A stretch of DNA of 6,527 bases from Sphingomonas sp. (GTDB lineage: Bacteria; Pseudomonadota; Alphaproteobacteria; Sphingomonadales; Sphingomonadaceae), in assembly GCA_013812805.1 (NCBI GenBank), contig JACCSV010000257.1, positions 1-6,527 on the forward strand. Direction: 5' to 3'. Of the stretch, positions 1 through 6,304 are shown one piece after another. The translations under genes and the position numbers were made by a program. Every line of letters begins with the position of its first letter. The stretch's first letter is position 1. Under the pieces are notes generated by a model. The model searched no databases, had not been told where the DNA came from, and saw nothing but the letters and a program-made list of their open reading frames with translations.

Positions 1-1
1 C

Positions 2-2206
2 TGTCCGGTCGACCGGCCGACCACGGTACGCTCGCTGCTGGGGCGGCAGAACCGCGACTGGTGGCCCGAATCGCTGCCGCTGGAAGTGCTCAACCAGGGC
101 GGAACCTCGCCAGACCCGATGGGCGACAATTTCGATTATGCCGAAGCGTTCAACGCGCTCAATTACGACGCGCTCAAGGCCGACCTCACCGCGCTGATGA
201 CCAAGAGCGAGCCGTGGTGGCCGGCGGATTACGGGCATTACGGGCCGCTTTTCATCCGCATGGCCTGGCACGCGGCGGGCACTTATCGCACCGCCGACGG
301 GCGCGGCGGCGCCAATAGCGGGCAGCAGCGCTTCGCGCCGCTCAACAGCTGGCCGGACAACGGCAATCTCGACAAGGCGCGGCGGCTGCTGTGGCCGGTC
401 AAGCGCAAGTACGGCAAGAACATTAGCTGGGCCGACCTGTTCATCCTCGCCGGCAACGTCGCCATCGAATCGATGGGCGGGCCGGTGTTCGGCTTCGGTG
501 GCGGTCGCAAGGACGTGTTCGAGCCCGAGCGCGACATCTATTGGGGCGCCGAGGAGAAATGGGTCGAGGCTGACGAAACCCGCATCCAGCCCGATCGCGA
601 AAAGGAGCTCGAGCATCCGTTGGCGGCGATCCAGATGGGCCTGATCTACGTCAATCCGGAAGGGCCGGGCGGCGTCCCCGACCCGCTGGGGTCGGCGCGC
701 GACATCAAGGTTACGTTTGAGCGGATGGCGATGAACCATGAGGAAACGGTGGCGCTAACCGCCGGCGGGCATACGTTCGGCAAGGCGCACGGCGCCGGCG
801 ACCCGAGCCTGATCGATGCCGCGCCCGAGGGCGCCGACATTGCGCTGCAAGGCCTGGGCTGGGCGAGTGCGCACGAGAGCGGCTTTGGCGAGCACACCAT
901 CACCAGCGGCATCGAAGGCGCGTGGGTGAACACGCCCACGGAGTGGTCGGAGAATTATTTCCGGCTGCTGCTCGACTACGAATATGAGCTGGTGCGCAGC
1001 CCGGCTGGTGCCAAGCAGTGGCAGCCCATCGATCAGCGCGAAGAGGATATGGCGCCGGACGCCCACGTTCCGGGCAAGAAGGTGCCGACGATGATGACCA
1101 CCGCCGACATGGCGCTGAAAATGGACCCCGAATTCCGAGTCATCTCGGAGAAATTCCGGGGCGATCATGAGGCGTTCAAGGATGCGTGGGCCCGCGCCTG
1201 GTTCAAGCTCACCCACCGCGACATGGGGCCCAAGGTCCGCTACCTCGGCCCGGAAGTGCCGGCGGAGGATCTGATCTGGCAGGACCCGGTCCCGGCCGGA
1301 AGCGCGCCGTCAGACGGTGATGTCTCGGCGTTCAAGGACGAGATCCTCGGCGCCGGCTTCACTGTCGGCCAGCTGGTCAAGACGGCCTGGGCGTCGGCGT
1401 CCAGCTATCGCCGGTCCGACCATCGCGGCGGCGCCAACGGCGCCCGCGTTCGGCTCGAGCCACAGCGCGGCTGGGAGGTCAACGAGCCCGAAGAGCTGGG
1501 CGCCATCCTGGCGAAGCTCGACGAGCTTCGCGGCTCGATGTCGCTGGCCGATGCGATCGTGCTGGCCGGCACCGCCGCGGTCGAAAAAGCGGCGCGGGAC
1601 GCCGGCTCCGACGTCGAGGTGCCGTTCACCGGCGGCCGCGGCGATGCGACCCAGGACTGGACCGACGCCGAGAGCTTCGCGGTGATGGAGCCGGCGGCCG
1701 ACGGTTTCCGCAATTATCTGAAGACCAAACATAGCGTGAAGACCGAGGAGCTGCTGCTCGACCGCGCTTCGCTGCTCGGTCTGTCGGTGCCTGAAATGAC
1801 GGTGCTGCTTGGCGGGCTGCGGGTGCTGGGGGCCAACTACAAGGACGCGCCGGAGGGCGTGTTCACCACCCGCAAGGGGCAGCTGACCAACGACTTCTTC
1901 GTCAACCTGCTCGACAACGACACGTTCTGGAAAGTGGTCGACACCAGCGCCGACGAGGAGTTCATCGGCTACGACCGTGGCGGCCAGCAGGAGAAATGGC
2001 GGGCTACACGTACCGACCTGATCTTCGGCGCCAACAGCCAGCTGCGCGCGGTCGCCGAGGTCTATGCCGAAAAGGGCCACGAGGAGAAGTTCGTGCGCGA
2101 GTTCGTCGCCGCCTGGACCAAGGTGATGAACGCCGACCGCTTCGACGTTCCGCAAAACCCGGACAGCGTCGAGCCGATCGGAATCGCCGAGCCGGCGGCA
2201 GCGTAA
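2..2206 (+). CDS. katG: Catalase-peroxidase KatG, 5'-truncated by the window edge
   Basis: Bifunctional heme enzyme that dismutates H2O2 and also acts as a peroxidase; normally cytoplasmic. The reading frame is open from base 2, and the upstream residues (CPV, then NRDWWPESLPLEVLNQ) match the usual KatG N-terminus. The GTG at 86 is therefore internal and the true start lies a short way left of the window. The 734 visible residues compare with about 726-740 for complete family members. Numbering from base 2, the distal heme pocket is R86, W89, H90 (RMAWHAAGTYR). The proximal heme ligand is H257 (GGHTFGKAHG), with W308 beside it. The Met-Tyr-Trp adduct needed for catalase activity can form from W89, Y216 (LIYVNPEGP) and M242 (first Met of MAMN). 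The N-terminal catalytic peroxidase domain covers about 1-430; the rest is the duplicated C-terminal domain that does not bind heme in this family. The gene converges on oxyR, its likely regulator, with 8 bp between. Its promoter is outside the window. Confidence 0.98.
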   Translation, partial: CPVDRPTTVRSLLGRQNRDWWPESLPLEVLNQGGTSPDPMGDNFDYAEAFNALNYDALKADLTALMTKSEPWWPADYGHYGPLFIRMAWHAAGTYRTADGRGGANSGQQRFAPLNSWPDNGNLDKARRLLWPVKRKYGKNISWADLFILAGNVAIESMGGPVFGFGGGRKDVFEPERDIYWGAEEKWVEADETRIQPDREKELEHPLAAIQMGLIYVNPEGPGGVPDPLGSARDIKVTFERMAMNHEETVALTAGGHTFGKAHGAGDPSLIDAAPEGADIALQGLGWASAHESGFGEHTITSGIEGAWVNTPTEWSENYFRLLLDYEYELVRSPAGAKQWQPIDQREEDMAPDAHVPGKKVPTMMTTADMALKMDPEFRVISEKFRGDHEAFKDAWARAWFKLTHRDMGPKVRYLGPEVPAEDLIWQDPVPAGSAPSDGDVSAFKDEILGAGFTVGQLVKTAWASASSYRRSDHRGGANGARVRLEPQRGWEVNEPEELGAILAKLDELRGSMSLADAIVLAGTAAVEKAARDAGSDVEVPFTGGRGDATQDWTDAESFAVMEPAADGFRNYLKTKHSVKTEELLLDRASLLGLSVPEMTVLLGGLRVLGANYKDAPEGVFTTRKGQLTNDFFVNLLDNDTFWKVVDTSADEEFIGYDRGGQQEKWRATRTDLIFGANSQLRAVAEVYAEKGHEEKFVREFVAAWTKVMNADRFDVPQNPDSVEPIGIAEPAAA

Positions 2207-2214
2207 GGAAAGCG

Positions 2215-3138
2215 TCAGGCCGCCAGTGACGGGATCACGTCGCTGGCGATCTGGCGCAGGGTCCTGGCGAGCAGCTGAAACTCCAGCTCGCGCGGGCTCG
2301 AGCGGCGCCAGACCAGCGCGATCTGGCGGAAACCCTTGCCGGACTTGAGCGGCCGCGCATCGACATTGGTGCCTTCCAGGATTCCGGCCTCGATCGCCAT
2401 TGCGGGGACGAAGGTCAGGCCGAGCCCGTTGTCGACCATCTGCACCAACGTGTGCAGCGACGTGCCCATCATCGCCGCCTCGGCGCGAAGCTCGGGCCGG
2501 TTGCACGCCGACAGCGCGTGATCCTTGAGGCAATGACCGTCCTCGAGCAGCAGCAGTCGGTCCTCGTCGATCGAGCGCGGGTCGACGTGACTGGACCGAG
2601 GCGCTTCGCCGCGCGGGAAAGCGACGAGCAAAGGGTCTTCGAAAAGCGCCGCATGATCCACGTCGCCGCAGCCATAAGGCAGCGCCAGAAGCACGCAGTC
2701 GAGGTGGCCGCGGTGGAGCGCGTCGCAGGCGGACTGGCTCGGCTCCTCGCGCAGGAACAGCTTGAGGCTCGGCCATTGTTCGCGAAGCCGCGGCAGCATC
2801 GCCGGGAGCAGGAACGGGGCGATCGTCGGAATCACCCCCATTCGAAGCTCGCCGTGCAAGGGCTGGCCCTGGGCGCGGGCCATGTCCGTCAGCTCCTCCG
2901 CCTCGCGGAGCAGGCGCACCGCCTTGTCGGCGATCTTCTGGCCAAGCGGAGTGAAGCGGACGACGCGCCGGGTACGCTCGACGAGGACGACGCCGAGCAG
3001 GTTCTCGAGCTCGCGAAGGCCGGCCGAGAGCGTCGACTGGGTGACGAAACTGGCCTCAGCCGCTTTGCGAAAATGGCCGTGGTGGCGAAGCGCGACCAGA
3101 TATTGCAGCTGCTTGAGCGTCGGCAGGTGGACGGTCAA
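2215..3138 (-). CDS. oxyR: Peroxide-sensing LysR-type regulator OxyR
   Basis: Transcription factor that is oxidised by H2O2 and then activates peroxide-defence genes. The 307-residue length fits the family. The N-terminal winged helix-turn-helix spans about residues 5-65 (TLKQLQYLVAL, then AAEASFVTQSTLSAGLREL). The substrate-type sensing domain starts near residue 90, with IPTIAPFLLP equivalent to the stretch holding the conserved peroxide-pocket Thr. The redox pair is C203 and C212 within LLLEDGHCLKDHALSAC, nine residues apart, as for Cys199 and Cys208 of E. coli OxyR. I chose the TTG start at 3138 because family members begin about here (TVHLPTLKQLQYL) and a GGAG lies 8 bases upstream. An ATG at 3189 would add 17 residues that do not look like OxyR and would consume the divergent promoter region. 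It converges on katG and diverges from the Mn-catalase gene, so both catalases are plausible targets. A reductant-specific paralogue is unlikely given the intact cysteines. Confidence 0.95.
   Translation of the reverse strand: MTVHLPTLKQLQYLVALRHHGHFRKAAEASFVTQSTLSAGLRELENLLGVVLVERTRRVVRFTPLGQKIADKAVRLLREAEELTDMARAQGQPLHGELRMGVIPTIAPFLLPAMLPRLREQWPSLKLFLREEPSQSACDALHRGHLDCVLLALPYGCGDVDHAALFEDPLLVAFPRGEAPRSSHVDPRSIDEDRLLLLEDGHCLKDHALSACNRPELRAEAAMMGTSLHTLVQMVDNGLGLTFVPAMAIEAGILEGTNVDARPLKSGKGFRQIALVWRRSSPRELEFQLLARTLRQIASDVIPSLAA
2221..2248 (+). terminator. Possible katG 3' hairpin inside the oxyR 3' end
   Basis: CGCCAGTGACG (2221-2231) and CGTCGCTGGCG (2238-2248) form an 11-bp stem around a 6-base loop, starting 15 bases after the katG stop. 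Read in the katG direction the only non-Watson-Crick pair is a U-G wobble (2227/2242). Read in the oxyR direction the same position is an A-C mismatch, so the fold favours the katG transcript. No U-tract follows, so this is not a classical intrinsic terminator. It may be a 3'-end stabilising hairpin or a chance fold in coding sequence. Confidence 0.35.
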
Positions 3139-3146
3139 TCGAGCGT

Positions 3147-3150
3147 CTCC
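3147..3150 (-). promoter_or_regulatory. Ribosome binding site of oxyR
   Basis: On the minus strand GGAG (3150 down to 3147) is followed by 8 bases and then TTG at 3138. This spacing supports the TTG as the oxyR start. The ATG at 3152-3150 is out of frame and meets a stop after five codons. Confidence 0.65.
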
Positions 3151-3194
3151 ATCAGTGGCGCCGCAGTAATGCAGACAGCCTGTGATCACCAGCC

Positions 3195-3258
3195 GTCTCG
3201 ACCGACGCCTGGCTCTCGAGCCGGGAACTACAGGTTACGGGCGCATGTTCTCGAACAT
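3195..3258. promoter_or_regulatory. Candidate operator array: three dyads centred on TCTCGA
   Basis: Between the divergent oxyR and Mn-catalase genes TCTCGA occurs three times (3196, 3214, 3249). Each copy sits inside a perfect inverted repeat with a TC spacer: GTC-TC-GAC (3195-3202), GGCTC-TC-GAGCC (3211-3222) and ATGTTC-TC-GAACAT (3245-3258). Arms grow from 3 to 5 to 6 bp toward the Mn-catalase gene, and copies are 18 and 35 bp apart. The placement suits binding by a dimeric regulator such as the adjacent OxyR, but the sequence does not match the enterobacterial OxyR consensus (ATAG/CTAT quarter-sites). The short core is common in GC-rich DNA, so the regulator identity is inference. Confidence 0.4.
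3224..3249 (+). promoter_or_regulatory. Candidate EcfG (general stress response) promoter of the Mn-catalase gene
   Basis: GGAAC (3224-3228), a 17-base spacer and TGTT (3246-3249) resemble the alphaproteobacterial sigma-EcfG consensus GGAAC-N16/17-CGTT, with one mismatch in the -10. Transcription would begin near 3256-3258, giving a leader of about 30 bases before the ATG at 3287. The -10 overlaps the 14-bp inverted repeat at 3245-3258. No convincing sigma-70 promoter was seen on either strand of this intergenic region. Confidence 0.45.
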
Positions 3259-3274
3259 AGGCATCCACGCCTTC

Positions 3275-3278
3275 GGAG
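3275..3278 (+). promoter_or_regulatory. Ribosome binding site of the Mn-catalase gene
   Basis: GGAG ends 8 bases before the ATG at 3287, selecting that codon over the in-frame ATG at 3293 (14 bases away) and over upstream in-frame ATGs at 3182 and 3245, which would read through the regulatory region. Confidence 0.7.
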
Positions 3279-3286
3279 CACCACTC

Positions 3287-4234
3287 ATGTTCATGCACAA
3301 CAAGCGCCTCCAATATACTGTTCGCGTTGCCGAGCCGAACCCGGCACTTGCTTCGCTTTTGCTTGAACAATTCGGCGGGCCGGACGGGGAACTCGCCGCG
3401 GCAATGCGATACTTCACGCAGGGCCTGGGCGAGCTTGACCCCGGCCGCAAGGATCTGCTGCTCGACATCGCCACCGAAGAATTAAGCCATCTGGAAGTGA
3501 TCGGCTCGATCGTGGCGATGCTCAATCAAGGGGTGAAAGCGCAGCTGTCCGAAGCCGCGATGGAAGAAGCCGATCTCTACATGGCGATCAACTCGGGCGG
3601 CAACAGCCACACCCAGTCGCTTCTGTACGGCGGTGGCCCTGCGCTCACCAATTCCTCGGGCGTGCCCTGGACGGCAGCTTATGTGGATACCAAGGGGGAC
3701 CCGACCTGCGATCTGCGTTCCAACATCGCAGCGGAGAGCCGGGCGAAGGTGGTCTATGAGCGCCTGATCAACATCACCGACGACCCGGGCATCAAGGAGG
3801 CTCTGGGCTTCCTGATGACACGGGAAATCGCTCACCAGAAATCCTTCGAGAAAGCGCTTTATGCCATCGAAAACAATTTCCCCTCGGGAAAGCTGCCGGG
3901 GATCGAGCGCTTTGCCAACGTCTACGTCAACTCGTCACAAGGTGACGGAGATGTCGAGGGGCCCTGGAACTCCGGCGATCAATGGGACCGCATCGACGAT
4001 CTGGACAAAGCAGCTGCGATGGACGGCGGCGATGGGACCGCAGCGGTCAAGCTCGACAAGGCGACCAAGACCGTCGCCGACAATCTCGCCACGCGAACGG
4101 CCTCGGACACCGGCGCCGATCCACAGACTGGAGCTGACCTTGGCGCAGGGCCGGGCGCGGGTCTGGTTTCGGGAGACGACAAGGGCGGAGCGAAAGACAT
4201 CAAGGATGCCGCCAAAATGGCCGACGCGATGTAA
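3287..4234 (+). CDS. Dimanganese (non-heme) catalase, KatN-type
   Basis: Converts H2O2 to water and oxygen at a dinuclear manganese centre, without heme, in the cytoplasm. The 315-residue protein begins MFMHNKRLQYTVRVAEPNP, the usual family opening. The ferritin-like four-helix-bundle catalytic domain covers about 1-235. The five ligands expected from the Lactobacillus plantarum enzyme are visible: E35 (DGELAAA), E65 and H68 (TEELSH), E150 (AAESRAK) and H183 (REIAHQKSFEKAL). Other family blocks are SLLYGGGPALTNSSGVPWTAAYVDT and VYVNSSQGDGDVEGPWNSG. Residues from about 240 to 315 form a tail rich in Gly, Ala, Asp and Lys that looks disordered and makes the protein longer than the compact 266-residue Lactobacillus type. 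The gene is divergent from oxyR, with a candidate EcfG promoter and dyad array upstream. It may work beside KatG as a backup that does not depend on heme or iron. The 38 bp to the next gene show no terminator. Confidence 0.97.
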   Translation: MFMHNKRLQYTVRVAEPNPALASLLLEQFGGPDGELAAAMRYFTQGLGELDPGRKDLLLDIATEELSHLEVIGSIVAMLNQGVKAQLSEAAMEEADLYMAINSGGNSHTQSLLYGGGPALTNSSGVPWTAAYVDTKGDPTCDLRSNIAAESRAKVVYERLINITDDPGIKEALGFLMTREIAHQKSFEKALYAIENNFPSGKLPGIERFANVYVNSSQGDGDVEGPWNSGDQWDRIDDLDKAAAMDGGDGTAAVKLDKATKTVADNLATRTASDTGADPQTGADLGAGPGAGLVSGDDKGGAKDIKDAAKMADAM

Positions 4235-4272
4235 GGCTTCCCGCTCGGCCTAGCTACGCGTAGGGCGCGGCG

Positions 4273-5955
4273 ATGCCGAATCCGCAGATACATTCCGCGC
4301 TTGCCCAGGCGCTTGCCGCGCGCGGGTACGAGACGCTTACCGAGGTCCAGTCGGCGGTGATCGCCGAGGGGGCGCTCGACCGCGACCTGATCGTTTCCGC
4401 CAAGACCGGGTCGGGCAAGACCGTGGCCTTCGGGTTGGCGATGGCCTCGGCAATCCTGGAAGGCGATTCCGCGCCGTTCGTCAAAGCGCCGCTGGCGCTT
4501 GTCGTCACCCCGACCCGCGAGCTCGCCATCCAGGTCAGCAAGGAGCTCGACTGGCTTTATGCCAGCGCCCGCGCCCGCGTCGTCACCTGCGTCGGCGGGA
4601 TGGACCCGATGAAGGAGCGCCGCGCGCTTGCCGGTGGCGCCCATATCGTCGTCGGCACGCCGGGGCGATTGCGCGACCACCTTGAACGCGGGGCGCTCGA
4701 TCTTTCGGAGTTGCGCGTGGCGGTGCTCGATGAAGCCGACGAAATGCTCGACATGGGCTTTCGCGAGGAGCTCGAGGAGATCCTCGACGCGACGCCGCAA
4801 ACGCGGCGGACGTTGTTGTTCTCGGCGACCATGCCGCGGCCGATCGTGGCTCTGGCCAAGAGGTACCAGCGCGACGCACTGCGCATCGAGACGCTCGGCG
4901 ACAAGGAGGGGCACCAGGACATCGCCTACCAGGCGGTTGCGGTGTCCCCGACCGACATCGAGCATGCGGTGGTCAATTTGCTGCGCTTCCATGAGGCCGA
5001 GGCGACGATCCTGTTCTGCGCCACCCGCGAGGCGGTGCGGCGGGTCCACGCCAGCCTCACCGAGCGCGGCTTCCATGCGGTCGCGCTGTCGGGAGAGCAT
5101 AGCCAGAGCGAGCGCAACCAGGCGCTGCAGGCGCTTCGCGACAAGCGGGCGCGGGTGTGCGTGGCGACCGATGTCGCCGCCCGCGGGATCGATCTGCCGT
5201 CTGTGTCGCTGGTCATCCATGTCGAGGTCCCGCGCGACGCCGAGGCGCTGCAGCACCGGTCGGGGCGAACTGGGCGCGCCGGGCGCAAGGGGACCGCGGT
5301 GCTGGTCGTCCCGTTCCAGCGCCGCAAGCGGGTCGAAGGGATGCTTCGCGGCGCCCGGATCAACGCGGAATGGATTTCGGTCCCGACCGCGGCGCAAATC
5401 CGGACCAAGGATCGCGAGCGGCTGCTTGCCACCTTGTTGGCTCCGGTCGAGCTGGAGGAGGAGGATCGCGAGCTGACCCGGCATCTGGTGGATCAGCTCG
5501 AGCCCGAGCAGCTTGCGGCGCGGCTGGTCCAGTTGATTCGAAGCGAGATGCCTTCGCCCGAGGACATCTTGGGCGCCGGCAAGCGCGACGAGCGCGGGAG
5601 CGACGGCGGCCCTCGACCCGGGTTCGAAGGCGCCAGCTGGTTCCGGCTAAATGCCGGGCGGCGCCACAATGCCGACCCGCGCTGGCTGCTGCCGCTGATC
5701 TGCCGCTATGGCCACGTCACCCGAACCGAGATCGGAGCGATCCGGATCGCTGCCAACGACAGTTATTTCCAGGTCAGCGAGCGGGCCACGCCGAGCTTCG
5801 TGAAAGCGTTGCGGCGGGCGAAGATCGCTCCCGAAGACCAGGGCCTGATGATCGAACTCGCCCCGCAGCGTGAGCAGAGCTCCAACTACCGGCCCGAGCT
5901 TGCCCACGAAAAGCCCAATCCCAAGAAGAAGCCGCGCCGGCCCAAAACCGTTTAA
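4273..5955 (+). CDS. DEAD-box RNA helicase with DbpA-like C-terminal RNA-binding region
   Basis: ATP-dependent RNA-remodelling enzyme, probably acting on rRNA or mRNA structure (ribosome assembly or cold adaptation). The 560 residues hold a full helicase core: Q-motif glutamine Q26, Walker A AKTGSGKT (43-50), PTRELA (80-85), GG (108-109), TPGR (129-132), DEAD (153-156), SAT (184-186), motif IV near 246-249, motif V VATDVAARGID (297-307) and motif VI HRSGRTGR (328-335). A linker of about 100 residues leads to residues 455-530, where NAGRRHNADPRWLLPLICR and the following strand pattern resemble the DbpA/CsdA RNA-binding domain. The end is basic (PNPKKKPRRPKTV). The Q-motif surroundings are atypical: TLTEVQ lacks the usual Pro residues and no upstream aromatic residue is evident. 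ATG 4273 is preceded by AGGG with 7 bases of spacing. Whether it is DeaD/CsdA or DbpA in role cannot be told from sequence, so no symbol is given. Confidence 0.95.
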   Translation: MPNPQIHSALAQALAARGYETLTEVQSAVIAEGALDRDLIVSAKTGSGKTVAFGLAMASAILEGDSAPFVKAPLALVVTPTRELAIQVSKELDWLYASARARVVTCVGGMDPMKERRALAGGAHIVVGTPGRLRDHLERGALDLSELRVAVLDEADEMLDMGFREELEEILDATPQTRRTLLFSATMPRPIVALAKRYQRDALRIETLGDKEGHQDIAYQAVAVSPTDIEHAVVNLLRFHEAEATILFCATREAVRRVHASLTERGFHAVALSGEHSQSERNQALQALRDKRARVCVATDVAARGIDLPSVSLVIHVEVPRDAEALQHRSGRTGRAGRKGTAVLVVPFQRRKRVEGMLRGARINAEWISVPTAAQIRTKDRERLLATLLAPVELEEEDRELTRHLVDQLEPEQLAARLVQLIRSEMPSPEDILGAGKRDERGSDGGPRPGFEGASWFRLNAGRRHNADPRWLLPLICRYGHVTRTEIGAIRIAANDSYFQVSERATPSFVKALRRAKIAPEDQGLMIELAPQREQSSNYRPELAHEKPNPKKKPRRPKTV

Positions 5956-5994
5956 GGCCGCGTTACCCCAAGCCCGCAACTCAGAGGTATCATC

Positions 5995-6288
5995 GTGAAC
6001 TCGTTCAAGGACCCCAGCTTCCAGGACCGCCTCGGCAGCGCCGCCGAGGCAAAGAAGAAAGCGCTTGAGCGGCTGCGCACCCGGCCCGCGCCCGACGAGA
6101 AGGCCGTGGCAGAGCGCCAGGCCCGGCGGAGCGAGCGGGAGGCGCGAGCGGCGGAAAAGAGCGAAGCCAAGCAGGCGGCCAAAGCCGCTGAAGCGGCCGC
6201 CGCGGCTGCTGTCCCGGCGCCGCCCACCGACGAAGAACGCAAGGCGGCTCGCGACGCGCGCTACGCCAAGCGCAAGGCGCGCAAGTAG
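5995..6288 (+). CDS. Small charged DUF6481-like protein
   Basis: A 97-residue protein of unknown function. The opening (NSFKDPSFQDRLGSAAEAKKKALERL) looks like the alphaproteobacterial DUF6481 family, recalled rather than searched. From about residue 18 onward it is almost entirely Ala, Lys, Arg and Glu, with heptad-like spacing suggesting one long helix or coiled coil. A short Pro-rich break (VPAPPTDEE, near 73-81) is followed by a very basic end (DARYAKRKARK). There is no signal peptide, membrane segment or cysteine. The basic character would allow binding to nucleic acid, but that is conjecture. The start is GTG at 5995, chosen because AGAGG lies 7 bases upstream and because it gives the family-like opening. 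It follows the helicase stop by 39 bp on the same strand with no terminator seen, so it may share that transcript. Confidence 0.85.
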   Translation: MNSFKDPSFQDRLGSAAEAKKKALERLRTRPAPDEKAVAERQARRSEREARAAEKSEAKQAAKAAEAAAAAAVPAPPTDEERKAARDARYAKRKARK

Positions 6289-6304
6289 GCCGGCACCGGC
6301 ACGC

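Noticed and set aside
86..88. GTG as the katG start
   Set aside because: The frame stays open to the window edge and the upstream residues (NRDWWPESL) are conserved KatG sequence, so the gene is truncated by the window, not started here.
1310..2776. A 488-codon minus-strand open frame antisense to katG and running across oxyR
   Set aside because: It is a shadow of high-GC codon bias. It overlaps two certain genes in other frames, and its product is low-complexity Arg/Ala/Pro-rich without recognisable domains.
3245..3258. LexA (SOS) box
   Set aside because: The alphaproteobacterial site is a direct repeat GTTC-N7-GTTC and the Gram-positive one is GAAC-N4-GTTC. Here the order is GTTC-TC-GAAC with a 2-base spacer.
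3257..3278. Classical OxyR site (ATAG-N7-CTAT)
   Set aside because: ATAG occurs at 3257-3260, but the expected CTAT at 3268 reads CGCC and later quarter-sites do not match.
2452..3366. A 304-codon plus-strand frame antisense to oxyR
   Set aside because: oxyR on the minus strand is certain, and this frame has no recognisable domain.
3979..5484. A 501-codon minus-strand open frame antisense to the helicase
   Set aside because: It lies opposite an unmistakable DEAD-box gene and the end of the Mn-catalase gene. The translation is Arg- and His-rich with no family resemblance.
6290..6301. GCCGG-CA-CCGGC as a terminator between the small gene and the last gene
   Set aside because: The 2-base spacer cannot form a loop without losing a pair, no U-tract follows, and such short GC dyads are common in this DNA.
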